Shown: positions 24,298-33,847, counted from the stretch's first letter. The stretch: 64,000 bases of DNA from Rhodobacterales bacterium HKCCSP123 (GCA_015689745.1 WVSO01000003.1:49960-113959), one strand, 5' to 3'. A program made the numbers and translations. The notes: generated by a model not told the origin, from the sequence alone.

Positions 24298-25191
24298 ATG
24301 AAGAAACGAGTAACGAAAGCGATCTTTCCGGTTGCAGGCCTGGGCACCCGGTTCCTTCCGGCGACGAAGTCGGTGCCGAAAGAGATCATGACGCTCGTGG
24401 ATCGCCCCCTGATCCAGTACGCCATCGACGAGGCGCGCGCGGCCGGTATCCGCGAGTTCATCTTCGTCACCAGCCGCGGCAAGTCCGCCCTCGAGGATTA
24501 CTTCGACCATGCGCCCGAGCTCGAGTCGGAGCTGCGCAAGAAGGGCAAGACCGACCTTCTCGAGGTGCTGAAGACCACGAACATGGATTCCGGCGCGATC
24601 GCCTACATCCGTCAGCACAAGGCGCTGGGTCTCGGTCATGCGGTCTGGTGCGCGCGGCGGCTTCTCTCGGACGAGCCCTTTGCCGTGATCCTGCCCGATG
24701 ACGTGATCGCCGCCGAGACCCCCTGTCTTCAGCAGATGGTCGAGGCGCATGCCGAAACCGGCGGCAACATGGTCGCCGCGATGGAGGTGCCGGCGCAGAA
24801 GACGAGTTCTTACGGGATCCTGGATATCAAGGAAGACATGGGGTCGGTCGTGTCGGTGAAGGGCATGGTCGAGAAGCCCGCGGCGGGCAAGGCGCCGTCG
24901 AACCTCGCCGTGATCGGGCGTTATATCCTGACGCCGTCGATCATGGAGAACCTGACCAGGATCAAGTCCGGCGCCGGGGGCGAAGTGCAGTTGACCGACG
25001 CGATCGCGCGCGAGATCGAGGCCTCGGACAATGTCTATGGCTACCGCTTCCGCGGGCAGCGCTTCGATTGCGGCTCCAAGGCGGGCTTCCTGCAGGCGAC
25101 CGTGGCCTTCGGCATGGCGCGCGAGGATCTGCGGGACGAGTTCACCAGCTACCTCAGTGACCTGATGTCATCGAGGAGCGCGGCGCAGTAG
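24298..25191 (+). CDS. galU: UTP-glucose-1-phosphate uridylyltransferase
   Basis: Makes UDP-glucose for polysaccharides. The start is placed at ATG 24298 (MKKRVTKAIFPVAGLGTRF), giving 297 residues; a GTG/TTG-type extension upstream looks spurious. The nucleotide-binding loop GLGTRFLPATKS (14-25), VPKEIM, ILPDDVI and the C-terminal FDCGSKAGFLQA are all present. A glycosyltransferase gene follows 2 bp after the stop. Confidence 0.95.
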   Translation: MKKRVTKAIFPVAGLGTRFLPATKSVPKEIMTLVDRPLIQYAIDEARAAGIREFIFVTSRGKSALEDYFDHAPELESELRKKGKTDLLEVLKTTNMDSGAIAYIRQHKALGLGHAVWCARRLLSDEPFAVILPDDVIAAETPCLQQMVEAHAETGGNMVAAMEVPAQKTSSYGILDIKEDMGSVVSVKGMVEKPAAGKAPSNLAVIGRYILTPSIMENLTRIKSGAGGEVQLTDAIAREIEASDNVYGYRFRGQRFDCGSKAGFLQATVAFGMAREDLRDEFTSYLSDLMSSRSAAQ

Positions 25192-25193
25192 GT

Positions 25194-26444
25194 GTGAAGA
25201 CGGTCCGGTTGTCCGGCGGCCTGGGCCAGTCGGGGCCAACATGGCTTGACGTGACGCGCCTGGTCAGCCGGGCGGGGCGCGGGGTTCTGACCGGCATCGA
25301 CCGGGTCGAGCTTGCCTATCTCGACCATCTTCTCGAACAGGGCGCGGCCGACACGCGATACCTTCTGCGATCGACGCGGGGATATCTTCTCCTTGACCGG
25401 GTCGGCGGCGCGGCTCTGGCGCGGGTCCTGCGGGGCGAGGCCGCGCTTCCGGCGCGCGGCGACCTGCTGTCGCGGGCCCTCGGGAAAGGCTCTGATCCGC
25501 GCCACAGGGTCGAATCCTTGTTGCGCGACGCGGCGCGCGACCGGTGTCTTCGCGGCGGCCTGGCACGGATGATCCGGCGCAGCGGCGGCGGGTTCGTCTA
25601 TCTCAACACCGGTCATGCGAACCTGTCCGAGGCAACCCTGGGCGCGTTTGGAGCGGCCGCCGGGGTGCGCGTCGCCGTTCTGGTCCATGACCTCATCCCG
25701 ATCACCCATCCCGACCTGGTGGAGCATGGCATGGCCGGTCGGTTCGCCGGGCGGATCGGGCGGATTGCCCGTCATGCCGACCTGGTGATCTGCAACTCGT
25801 CCGCCACCGAGGCCGACCTGTCCGCCCATTGGCGGGGGATCGCCGTCCCGCCGCCCCGGATCGTGGCGCAGCTGGGCCTTGCCCCCGACGCGCGGCCGGT
25901 TGCGGATGTCGCGCGCCGGGCGGACCAGTTCGTCATGCTCGGCACGATCGAGCCGCGGAAGAACCACGCGCTGATGCTCGACGTGTGGGAGCTGCTGGCG
26001 GCCAGGCTTCCGCCCGGGCGGATGCCCGACCTGCATATCATCGGGCCGGTCGGCTGGCGCGTCGAGGGGCTGATGGCGCGCCTGCGGGCGCATCCGCTTC
26101 TGGGGCGGTCGATCCATCTGCACGGGCCCCTGCCCGAGGCCGAGGTCCGCGCCCACCTTGCACGAGCGACCGCGCTTCTGTTCCCGTCGGTGGCCGAGGG
26201 CTATGGCTATCCACCGCTCGAGGCGCTGCGCGCCGGGGCGTTGCCGATCTGCAGCGACCTTCCGGTCTTTCGCGAGACCCTTGGCAACAGCGCAGTTTAC
26301 CTCGACGCCACAGACACATATTGTTGGCTGACAACCGTTGAGAAACACATGTCGGGTATCGCCGAGTTGCCACGCCCCGTGGCATCCGGACTGCCGGATT
26401 GGTCGGTGCATTTTGACCGGGTCGGAGCGGCCCTGGCGCGTTAA
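25194..26444 (+). CDS. Family 1/4 (GT-B) glycosyltransferase
   Basis: 416 residues from a GTG at 25194, 2 bp after the galU stop. The N-terminus WLDVTRLVSRAGRGVLTGID resembles the start of mannosyl/glycosyl transferases of the WbdA-like GT4 group. The C-terminal nucleotide-sugar-binding half has GTIEPRKNHALMLD and the EGYGYPPLEALRAGALP motif with the two family glutamates. Likely cytoplasmic, peripheral membrane. Confidence 0.85.
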   Translation: MKTVRLSGGLGQSGPTWLDVTRLVSRAGRGVLTGIDRVELAYLDHLLEQGAADTRYLLRSTRGYLLLDRVGGAALARVLRGEAALPARGDLLSRALGKGSDPRHRVESLLRDAARDRCLRGGLARMIRRSGGGFVYLNTGHANLSEATLGAFGAAAGVRVAVLVHDLIPITHPDLVEHGMAGRFAGRIGRIARHADLVICNSSATEADLSAHWRGIAVPPPRIVAQLGLAPDARPVADVARRADQFVMLGTIEPRKNHALMLDVWELLAARLPPGRMPDLHIIGPVGWRVEGLMARLRAHPLLGRSIHLHGPLPEAEVRAHLARATALLFPSVAEGYGYPPLEALRAGALPICSDLPVFRETLGNSAVYLDATDTYCWLTTVEKHMSGIAELPRPVASGLPDWSVHFDRVGAALAR

Positions 26445-26462
26445 CGAGTGAAAGGTTCGTGA

Positions 26463-27473
26463 ATGAAGGCGGTGAAGCGGTATGCATTGCGCCTCGAGCG
26501 CAAGAAATACCTCGTCCGCGCCTGGCGAAAGAGCCGGTCCCTGCGTGTCGTCGCCGACCGCACGGATGCCATCCGACAGCAGGACGTGTTGTGTTTCTGC
26601 ACGCTCCGCAACGAGAAGGTCCGGCTCAGGTACTTCCTCGGCTATTACCGTGACCGCGGCATCTCGCATTTCCTTTTCGTCGATAACGACAGCGATGACG
26701 GAACGCGCGAATACCTGGCCGAACAGCCCGACTGCTCGGTCTGGACGACGTCGGCCAGCTACAAGCGGTCGCGGTTCGGGATGGACTGGATCAACCGGCT
26801 GCTCAGGCTCTACGGGCATCAGCACTGGTGCCTTGTGGTCGATCCGGACGAGTTCCTCGTCTACCCGTTCAGCGACACGCGGCCGATCCCGGCGCTGACC
26901 GACTGGCTGGACGCCTCGTCGATCAAGAGCTTCGGGGCGATGCTGCTGGACATGTACCCCAAGGGCCCGATCACCGCGCAGCCCTATGCCGAGGGGCAGG
27001 ACCCGTTCGAGATCGCCTGCTGGTTCGATCCGGGCAACTACGTCATCCGCCGCAACTGGCAATACGGCAACCTGTGGATCCAGGGCGGGCCGCGGGCGCG
27101 GTCCTTCTTCACGGACCAGCCCGGCAAGGCGCCCGCGCTGAACAAGGTGCCGCTGGTGAGGTGGGACAAGAGCTATGCCTATGCCAGCTCGACCCACATG
27201 CTGCTGCCGCGGGGACTGAACCTCATCTACGACGAATGGGGGGGCGAGAAGACCTCGGGCGTGCTGTTGCACGCGAAGTTTCTCGACACCTTCACCGCGA
27301 AGGCCGCGGAAGAGCTGGAACGGCGTGAGCATTACGCGGCCTCGGCCGAGTACAAGGCCTATCACGCGGGTCTGAACGCGAACCCCGACTTCTGGACCAA
27401 GTGGTCGGAGCGGTACATCAACTGGCGCCAACTCGAGATCCTGGGCCTCATGTCCAAGGGGAACTGGGCATGA
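26463..27473 (+). CDS. Glycosyltransferase, family 2-like (Glyco_tranf_2_4 type)
   Basis: 336 residues. CTLRNEKVRLRYFLGYYRDR at 44-63, FLFVDNDSDDGT and VVDPDEFLVYP (DxD-type metal site) mark a GT-A family 2/92-like transferase. The N-terminus is very basic (KRYALRLERKKYLVRAWRK), which may hold it at the membrane. It is 18 bp after the previous gene and overlaps the next by ATGA. Confidence 0.8.
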   Translation: MKAVKRYALRLERKKYLVRAWRKSRSLRVVADRTDAIRQQDVLCFCTLRNEKVRLRYFLGYYRDRGISHFLFVDNDSDDGTREYLAEQPDCSVWTTSASYKRSRFGMDWINRLLRLYGHQHWCLVVDPDEFLVYPFSDTRPIPALTDWLDASSIKSFGAMLLDMYPKGPITAQPYAEGQDPFEIACWFDPGNYVIRRNWQYGNLWIQGGPRARSFFTDQPGKAPALNKVPLVRWDKSYAYASSTHMLLPRGLNLIYDEWGGEKTSGVLLHAKFLDTFTAKAAEELERREHYAASAEYKAYHAGLNANPDFWTKWSERYINWRQLEILGLMSKGNWA

Positions 27474-29170
27474 GCACGCTTGGCTTCGTCATGCTCTGCC
27501 ACACCGCGCTGCACCGCGCGGCGCAGGTGGCGCGGCACTGGGCCGAGCGGGATTGCCCGGTGGTGATCCATATCGACAGGCAGGTGAAGCGCAGTCGGTT
27601 CGAGGCATTCCGCAACGAGCTGTCGGACCTCGAGAACGTGCGCTTCTCGCGCCGGGTTCGCTGCGAATGGGGAACGTGGTCGCTGGTCCATGCCTCGCAG
27701 ATGGCGTCGGAGCAGTTGCTGGCCGAGTTTCCGGGCGTGCGGCATGTCTACCTGGCGTCGGGGTCCTGCCTCCCGCTGAGGCCGGTGGACGAATTGCGCG
27801 CCTATCTGACGGCGCGGCCGATGACGGATTTCATCGAGAGCGTCACCATCCGCGACGTGGACTGGACGATGGGCGGGCTCAACGACGAGCGGTTCAACCT
27901 GCGGTTTCCGTTTTCGTGGAAACGGCACAGGTTCCTGTTCGACCGCTACGTCGAGTTGCAGCGCAAGATCGGATTCAGGCGCAAGCTGCCCGATGGCGTG
28001 GTGCCGCACCTTGGCAGCCAATGGTGGTGCCTGACGCGGCAGACGCTGACGGCGATCCTGGAAGATCCGCGGCGGCGCGAGCTGGAGCGGTTCTTCAGCC
28101 TCGTCTGGATCCCTGACGAAAGCTACTATCAGACCCTCGTGCGCAACTACTCGCGGTCCATCGAGAGCCGCTCGCTGACGCTGTCGAAGTTCGATTTCCA
28201 GGGAAAGCCGCATGTGTTCTACGACGATCACCTGCACCTTCTGCGGCGGTCGGACTGTTTCGTCGCGCGCAAGATCTGGCCCAGGGCGAACCGGCTCTAC
28301 TCCACCTTCCTGACCGATGACGCCTCCATCAGCCGGATGGCCGAACCGGCGCCGGGCAAGATCGACCGGGTCTTTTCGCGGGCGATGGAGCGGCGGACCC
28401 GTGGGCGGCCGGGTCTCTACATGCACAGCCGCTATCCCAACCCCGATTGGGAGAACGGCAAGACCGCCGCGCCCTACTCGGTGTTCCATGGGTTCAACGA
28501 GCTGTTCGAGGATTTCGAGACCTGGCTGTCGCGGCGGCTGGGGACAGTGGTGCACGGCAACATCTTCGACCCCACGCGTACGCGGTTCGCAGGCGATGCG
28601 CCGATCTACGCGGGGTGCCTTTCGGCCAATGCCACCTTGCGCGACTACAACCCCGAGGGGTTCCTGACCAACCTGATCTGGAACACGCGCGGTGAGCGGC
28701 AGGTGTTCATGTTCGGACCGCGCGACAACCAGCGGACCGGTGCCTTCATGGCTTCCGATGCGAATGCGCAGATCTCGGTGATCACGGGGGCCTGGGCGGT
28801 CGGACTTTACCAGTCGAACCGCAATTTCTCTCAGATCCGGCAAGAGGCGGCGCAGATGCAGCGCCGCGAGGTGGAGTTCGTGAACACGCTGCGCCATGTG
28901 CGCAGCCGCGCCGATATCCGCATCTGGACGCTGGCCGAGTTCATCGAGGAACCGATGGAGCACCTGCAGGGCATCCTCGACGCGATGGAGGGGGCGAACG
29001 CGATGCGGCTGACCGAAGCGCCGAGGATGGCCAACCTGTCGGGCTTCGCGGGGTTCCTTCAATCGCTGAAGAACCAGGGCATGAACCCGATGACCGTCGG
29101 CGACTACCCGATGGAGGGGCCGAGCCACCGCCCCCCCACGGACCGCAACCGCCCCTACCTGGTGACCTGA
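27470..29170 (+). CDS. GT14-type (core-2/I-branching) glycosyltransferase with long C-terminal domain
   Basis: 566 residues from ATG 27470. The first 290 or so match beta-1,6-N-acetylglucosaminyltransferase-like GT14 enzymes (VMLCHTALHRAAQVARHW, YLASGSCLPLRP, SQWWCLTRQTL, IPDESYYQTLVRN). The remaining 270 residues have no motif I know and correspond to a conserved DUF-type extension seen with this family in roseobacters. A glycosyltransferase role is well supported; substrate unknown. Confidence 0.82.
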   Translation: MSTLGFVMLCHTALHRAAQVARHWAERDCPVVIHIDRQVKRSRFEAFRNELSDLENVRFSRRVRCEWGTWSLVHASQMASEQLLAEFPGVRHVYLASGSCLPLRPVDELRAYLTARPMTDFIESVTIRDVDWTMGGLNDERFNLRFPFSWKRHRFLFDRYVELQRKIGFRRKLPDGVVPHLGSQWWCLTRQTLTAILEDPRRRELERFFSLVWIPDESYYQTLVRNYSRSIESRSLTLSKFDFQGKPHVFYDDHLHLLRRSDCFVARKIWPRANRLYSTFLTDDASISRMAEPAPGKIDRVFSRAMERRTRGRPGLYMHSRYPNPDWENGKTAAPYSVFHGFNELFEDFETWLSRRLGTVVHGNIFDPTRTRFAGDAPIYAGCLSANATLRDYNPEGFLTNLIWNTRGERQVFMFGPRDNQRTGAFMASDANAQISVITGAWAVGLYQSNRNFSQIRQEAAQMQRREVEFVNTLRHVRSRADIRIWTLAEFIEEPMEHLQGILDAMEGANAMRLTEAPRMANLSGFAGFLQSLKNQGMNPMTVGDYPMEGPSHRPPTDRNRPYLVT

Positions 29171-29173
29171 ACC

Positions 29174-30610
29174 ATGGCCAACCGACGTTACGACGCCTTT
29201 GTCCTGTTCGCCGAGATGCGGACCGGGTCGAATTACCTCGAGGACAACCTGAACGTCCTGCCGGACGTGACCTGCCTGGGCGAGGTCTACAACCCCACCT
29301 TCCTTGGCCATCACAACCAGTTCGAGCTGATGGGCTACGACATGGACCGGCGCGAGGCCGATCCGCTTGGCCTTCTGGACCGGATCATCGAAGGCTCCGA
29401 GGGGTTGCCGGGCTTCCGGCTCTTTCATGACCACGATGACCGGGTGGTCGAGCGGGTTCTGCCCGATCCGCGGATCGCCAAGGTGATCCTGACGCGCAAT
29501 CCGCTGGACAGCTACGTCAGCCGCAAGATCGCCACGGCGACGGGGCAATGGCGATTGACCGATGCCAAGAACCTGAAGACCGCGCAGATCCGTTTCGACG
29601 CCGAGGAGTTCGCCGAGCTGACCGACCGGCTGGCCGCCTTCCAGGACCGGCTGCGCCGGGGGTTGCAGCTGGGCGGTCAGGGGGCGTTCCTGATCCGCTA
29701 CGAGGATATCAACGATGCCGAGGTGCTGAACGGGCTGGCGGCCTTCCTCGGGTCCGACGGGCGGATCGAGGCGGCCTCCAACAAGCTCAAACGGCAGAAC
29801 CCCGGCGAGCTGTCGGAGAAGGTCGAGAATTACGACGAGATGATCGCGGCGCTGCGCGATGTCGACCGGTTCGGCCTGACGGCAAGCCCCGATGCCGAGC
29901 CGGTGCGCGGGGCCGCGGTGCCCGGCTTCGTCGCGCATCCGCACGCGGGGCTCTTGTTCCTGCCGATCAAGGGCGCGCCCGAGCAGTCGGTCATCGACTG
30001 GATGGCCGGCATCGGCGGCGTCGGGCGCGACGGCCTTCTCAGGAAGATGACGCAGAAGGACCTCAAACAGTGGATGAAGGATCACCCGGGCTATCGCAGT
30101 TTCACGGTGCTGCGGCACCCGGTGAAGCGGGCCTATACCAGCTTCAACCGTTACATCCTGCCCGATGACCGTGCGGCCTATGCCGACCCGCGCAAGATCA
30201 TGCGGCAACGCTACAAGCTGCCCATTCCCGGAGCCGCCCCCGGCGAGGACTGGAGCGCAGAGGAGCAGAAAGCGGCGTTTGCCGGGTTTCTCGAGTTCCT
30301 CAAGATGAACCTAGCCGGGCAGACCAGCGTCAGGATCGACCCGGCCTGGGCCTCGCAGGCGGCGATCCTGCAGGGCATCGGCCAGGTCGCGCAGCCCCAT
30401 CACCTGTTGCGCGAGGAAGAGATGGAGACGGCGCTTCCAGGCCTCGCGCGGGCGGTGGGCGTGTCGGATGCGCCGGCCCCGCGCGCCGAGGGGTCGCCGG
30501 GCGCGGTGCCGCTGGCCAGGGTCTACGACGGCAAGATCGAGAAGGCGGCGATCGACGCCTACCGGCGCGATTACCTGGGCCTCGGCTTTCCGCGCTGGAA
30601 CAAGGTGTAG
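29174..30610 (+). CDS. Sulfotransferase with two sulfotransferase-like halves (NodH-like)
   Basis: 478 residues. The N-terminal half has a PAPS-binding loop MRTGSNYLED near 15 and a 3'-phosphate motif LTRNPLDSYVSRK near 108. The C-terminal half has a second, looser set: FLPIKGAPEQS near 258 and VLRHPVKRAYTSFNRY near 311. This suggests a fusion of a Stf0/NodH-like and a Sulfotransfer_2-like domain. Last gene of the polysaccharide block, 3 bp after the GT14 gene; probably decorates the polymer with sulfate. Confidence 0.8.
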   Translation: MANRRYDAFVLFAEMRTGSNYLEDNLNVLPDVTCLGEVYNPTFLGHHNQFELMGYDMDRREADPLGLLDRIIEGSEGLPGFRLFHDHDDRVVERVLPDPRIAKVILTRNPLDSYVSRKIATATGQWRLTDAKNLKTAQIRFDAEEFAELTDRLAAFQDRLRRGLQLGGQGAFLIRYEDINDAEVLNGLAAFLGSDGRIEAASNKLKRQNPGELSEKVENYDEMIAALRDVDRFGLTASPDAEPVRGAAVPGFVAHPHAGLLFLPIKGAPEQSVIDWMAGIGGVGRDGLLRKMTQKDLKQWMKDHPGYRSFTVLRHPVKRAYTSFNRYILPDDRAAYADPRKIMRQRYKLPIPGAAPGEDWSAEEQKAAFAGFLEFLKMNLAGQTSVRIDPAWASQAAILQGIGQVAQPHHLLREEEMETALPGLARAVGVSDAPAPRAEGSPGAVPLARVYDGKIEKAAIDAYRRDYLGLGFPRWNKV

Positions 30611-30622
30611 GCGCGTCCGCGG

Positions 30623-31087
30623 TCAGGCGGCCTTGCTCGATTCGTGCTCGGTCAGAAGCGTGTGCAGCGTCGCGGCGTCGGTGTTTGCGCGAAGCTTTGC
30701 GCAAAGGGCCGGATCGCGCAGCGTGCGCGACACGAGCGCCAGCGCCTTGAGGTGATCCACCCCGGTGTCGGCGGGCGCAAACAGCGCGAAGACAAGGTCG
30801 ACCGGCTGCCGGTCGGCGGCGTCGAACTCGATCGGCCGTTCGAGCCGCAGGAAGGCACCATGCACCTCGGTCAGGTCCGCCAGACGCGCATGCGGCAGCG
30901 CGACGCCATGGCCCACGCCGGTCGGCCCGAGGCTTTCACGTTCCTGCAGTGCATCGAAGATCTGCCCCGTGGGCAGGCCGATCAGGTCATGCGCGAGATC
31001 CGCGATCCCCTGCATCAGGCGTTTCTTGCTGGTCACATCGCTCAGCACCTTCACGGCGCGAGGCTTCAGCAGCGACGACAGGTTCAT
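30623..31087 (-). CDS. ptsN: PTS IIA-like nitrogen-regulatory protein PtsN
   Basis: EIIA-Ntr domain protein of the nitrogen-related phosphotransferase system, which senses nitrogen/carbon status and modulates potassium and sensor proteins in other bacteria. 154 residues with the phosphorylatable His66 in GVALPHARL and the family start LKPRAVKVLSDVTSKKRLM. Downstream of hpf on the same strand, the standard alphaproteobacterial order. Confidence 0.94.
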   Translation of the reverse strand: MNLSSLLKPRAVKVLSDVTSKKRLMQGIADLAHDLIGLPTGQIFDALQERESLGPTGVGHGVALPHARLADLTEVHGAFLRLERPIEFDAADRQPVDLVFALFAPADTGVDHLKALALVSRTLRDPALCAKLRANTDAATLHTLLTEHESSKAA

Positions 31088-31162
31088 CCCATCCCCTTCG
31101 CGACCCAGGTGCCGGATCGATTGTGCGCGGCGGGACCTTTCGGCCGACGCCGCGCGGGTGTC

Positions 31163-31738
31163 TCACTTGGCGGGGGGGTCGATCCAGCCGACGTTTCCGT
31201 CGTCACGCCGATACACGACATTCACCCCGTTATGCCCCTCGTTGCGGAAGACCAGGACGGGCGCCCCGGCCAGTTCCATCTGCATCACCGCTTCGCCGAC
31301 CGACAGGGAGGGGATCTTGGTCTCCATCTCTGCCACGATGATCGGCTGCAGGTCCTCCGGCTCCTGCTCTTCGGCGTCGTGACCGGATGGGGCGAGGACA
31401 TACATGGCCGCCTCGAAGGTTTCAACGGGGTCCTGCCTATCGCGGTGATGGTCTTTCAGGCGACGCTTGTAGCGGCGCAGCTGCTTTTCCATCTTCTCGG
31501 CGCTGGCCTCGAAGGCGGCGTAGATTTCATGCGCATGGGCCTTGGCCGAAGCGGTCAGGCCTGTGGAGAGGTGGATCGTCGCCTCGCAGACGAACTCGGC
31601 GCCGGATTTCGAGAAGATCACCGTTGCATCGGTGGGCCGCATCGAGAACTTCTCGACCACGGTGCCCAGGCTGTCCTGGACATGGGTTTGCAGCGCCTCG
31701 CCGATATCGATCTGTTTTCCACTGATTTGATAGCGCAT
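31163..31738 (-). CDS. hpf: Ribosome hibernation promoting factor, long form
   Basis: Stabilises inactive 100S ribosomes in stationary phase. Start set at the ATG at 31738 (MRYQISGKQIDIG), preceded by GGAGGAC; 191 residues. The N-terminal ribosome-binding domain and the conserved C-terminal dimerisation domain (IVAEMETKIPSLSVGEAVMQ, FRNEGHNGVNVVYRRDDGNV) are both there. The lptB-hpf-ptsN order lacks the rpoN gene that many other alphaproteobacteria have between lptB and hpf. Confidence 0.94.
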   Translation of the reverse strand: MRYQISGKQIDIGEALQTHVQDSLGTVVEKFSMRPTDATVIFSKSGAEFVCEATIHLSTGLTASAKAHAHEIYAAFEASAEKMEKQLRRYKRRLKDHHRDRQDPVETFEAAMYVLAPSGHDAEEQEPEDLQPIIVAEMETKIPSLSVGEAVMQMELAGAPVLVFRNEGHNGVNVVYRRDDGNVGWIDPPAK

Positions 31739-31966
31739 GGGTCCTCCGGACTTCAGGTGCACGGGGTCGCGGCCGGCCCGGAATGGGCGGCCCGCCTCGT
31801 GCGAGAGGCTGTTCGGTTGCGTCTTGGTATGGGCGATCCGGGGCCGTTTTCGCGGTCCTTCGTCCGGGGGCCGGACGGGTGGATCTGGGATGAAGCGAAC
31901 GCGAACATCACATCCATTAGGCGACGCTGCGGGGGCTCTGTCAACGCAAAGCGGTGCCGCGCGGGG

Positions 31967-32731
31967 TCAGGTGATGCGGAAGCTCTGGCCGAGGTAGACG
32001 CGGCGCACGTTCTCGTCACGCACGACCTCGTCCGGAGTGCCGGACTTGATGATGGTGCCGTCATGCAGGATGTATGCGCGGTCAACGATTTCCAGCGTTT
32101 CGCGTACGTTGTGGTCCGTGATCAGAACGCCGATGCCGCGGGTCTTGAGCTCTTGCACCAGGTGGCGGATGTCGCCGACGGCGATGGGATCGACGCCCGC
32201 GAAGGGCTCGTCAAGCAGCACGTAGCGCGGGTTCGAGGCCAGGCAGCGCGCGATCTCGGCCCGGCGGCGCTCGCCGCCCGAGAGCGAGAGGGCGGGCGCG
32301 CGGCGCAGGTGGCCGATGGAGAACTCGGAGAGCAGCTCTTCCAGCCGGTCCTGCCGGGTCTTTCGGTTCTTCTCGACCACCTCGAGGATGGCCATGATGT
32401 TGTCCTCGACCGAGAGCCCCCGGAAGATCGACATTTCCTGTGGCAGGTAGCCGATGCCGGCCCGCGCGCGGCGATACATCGGCAGAAGCGTCACGTCCTG
32501 CCCGTCGATCGTGACGGTTCCGCCGTCGGGCGTGATCAGGCCGGCGATGCAGTAGAAGGAGGTCGTCTTGCCCGAGCCGTTGGGCCCGAGCAGGGCCACG
32601 ACCTCGCCGCGGGCGAGTTCGAGCGAGACGTCGCGGATCACCGGGCGGCGGCGGTAGCTTTTCCGCAGCCGGTGCACCACAAGACCCTGACCACCCTCGG
32701 TCACGGTGAGAGCGGGCTTGCCGTTGTCCAT
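31967..32731 (-). CDS. lptB: LPS export ABC transporter ATP-binding protein LptB
   Basis: ATPase that powers lipopolysaccharide extraction from the inner membrane. 254 residues with Walker A GPNGSGKT near 39-46, signature LSGGERRR, Walker B YVLLDEPFAGVD and the switch histidine in ITDHNVRETL. The ATG at 32731 overlaps the lptA stop. Confidence 0.96.
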   Translation of the reverse strand: MDNGKPALTVTEGGQGLVVHRLRKSYRRRPVIRDVSLELARGEVVALLGPNGSGKTTSFYCIAGLITPDGGTVTIDGQDVTLLPMYRRARAGIGYLPQEMSIFRGLSVEDNIMAILEVVEKNRKTRQDRLEELLSEFSIGHLRRAPALSLSGGERRRAEIARCLASNPRYVLLDEPFAGVDPIAVGDIRHLVQELKTRGIGVLITDHNVRETLEIVDRAYILHDGTIIKSGTPDEVVRDENVRRVYLGQSFRIT

Positions 32732-33231
32732 CAGTCCGCCCCGGGGTCAAGCACGGTGCGCACGCGCCCGTCCAGCGTCCCGTTTCCGGTCGTCATGTTG
32801 ATGATCATGCTGTCGCCGGCGAAGGCCGTCGCGCCCTGCGTGACCATCACGTCGCCCGACATGGTCAGAAGGGCGGCGGTGATCTCGTAGCGCGCCTCCG
32901 CACCCTCGGCGGCGTCGGTGCCGCGGGTGACCAGAACGCCGCCCGAGGCGATGACCTCCTCGACGGCACGGCCCTCACCGCCCTCGGAATAGACGACTTC
33001 GACGCGGCCTGCGGCCATGCGCAGGTCACCCTGGACGATGATGACATTGCCCTCGAAGACGGCACGGCCGTTGGTCTGGTCGATCGACAGGCTGTCGGCC
33101 GTCACTTCGACCGGCTGGTCGGCATCATGGGCCACGCCGCCGAAGCCGATGCCCACCTGGGCGGTCGCCGGGTGGCAGATGGCAAGGGCGATGGCCAGGG
33201 CGGCCGTGCGGATCAGGTGGCGAAAGGTCAT
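32731..33231 (-). CDS. lptA: LPS periplasmic bridge protein LptA
   Basis: 166 residues with a signal peptide (MTFRHLIRTAALAIALAICH then PATAQ) and the OstA-like beta-jellyroll repeats (VTADSLSIDQTNGRAVFEGN, GDLRMAAGRVEVVY). Forms the periplasmic bridge that carries LPS from LptC to the outer-membrane LptDE. Between lptC and lptB. Confidence 0.93.
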   Translation of the reverse strand: MTFRHLIRTAALAIALAICHPATAQVGIGFGGVAHDADQPVEVTADSLSIDQTNGRAVFEGNVIIVQGDLRMAAGRVEVVYSEGGEGRAVEEVIASGGVLVTRGTDAAEGAEARYEITAALLTMSGDVMVTQGATAFAGDSMIINMTTGNGTLDGRVRTVLDPGAD

Positions 33232-33240
33232 GGCGTCTGC

Positions 33241-33840
33241 TTATCGGGTTCCGGGTTCATATAGCAGGCGAACGCCGCCTGTGAAACTGACGAAAGCCGC
33301 GCCCTCCGGGCCGCTCATGTCCATCGCGCCCGCCGTCAGGCTGATGCCATCGCCCACGATCTCGATCGTGCCGGGGGCGGCGAGCTGCATGGTGTCCATC
33401 GCGACGATGAGCCGTTCGGTGCCCAGCGACAGGCCCGATGTCGTTTCGGCAGAGACCTGCCCCTCGAGCGAGACGTTGCGCGCGGCCAGGTCGATCGCGC
33501 CCTCGCCGGCGGTGAGGCGCATCCGGTCCTCGGCCGCGAGGGTCAGGCTGGCCTCGACCTCGGTCAGGTGAATGCGGTTCGGATTGGCGGGTTGCGGTGC
33601 GGCGGTGGCGGCGACCAGGTCCACCTCGCGCCCGTCCTCGAGCGTGCCCGCGAAGCGGGGCTGCGACACCCGCTGTTCGCGGACCAGTTCCGCGATGTCC
33701 ACCTCGGCGAAGGGCAGGGCCGCGTCGGGGTTGGGTTTGCGCGAGAACAGGAACATCGTCGACAGCAGCGCCAGCGCAAGCAGCGGCAAGGCCACCTTCA
33801 CCCAGGTGACGACGGTGGAATATCGGTTCGGCGCTGCCAT
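33241..33840 (-). CDS. lptC: LPS export system protein LptC
   Basis: Start chosen at ATG 33840 (MAAPNRYSTVVTWVKVALP), giving 199 residues with one N-terminal membrane segment (about 12-30) and a periplasmic OstA-like domain. The ORF is open further upstream but that part is antisense to rnd. Order rnd-lptC-lptA-lptB supports the call although LptC sequences diverge strongly. Confidence 0.88.
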   Translation of the reverse strand: MAAPNRYSTVVTWVKVALPLLALALLSTMFLFSRKPNPDAALPFAEVDIAELVREQRVSQPRFAGTLEDGREVDLVAATAAPQPANPNRIHLTEVEASLTLAAEDRMRLTAGEGAIDLAARNVSLEGQVSAETTSGLSLGTERLIVAMDTMQLAAPGTIEIVGDGISLTAGAMDMSGPEGAAFVSFTGGVRLLYEPGTR

Positions 33841-33847
33841 CGGCGGG

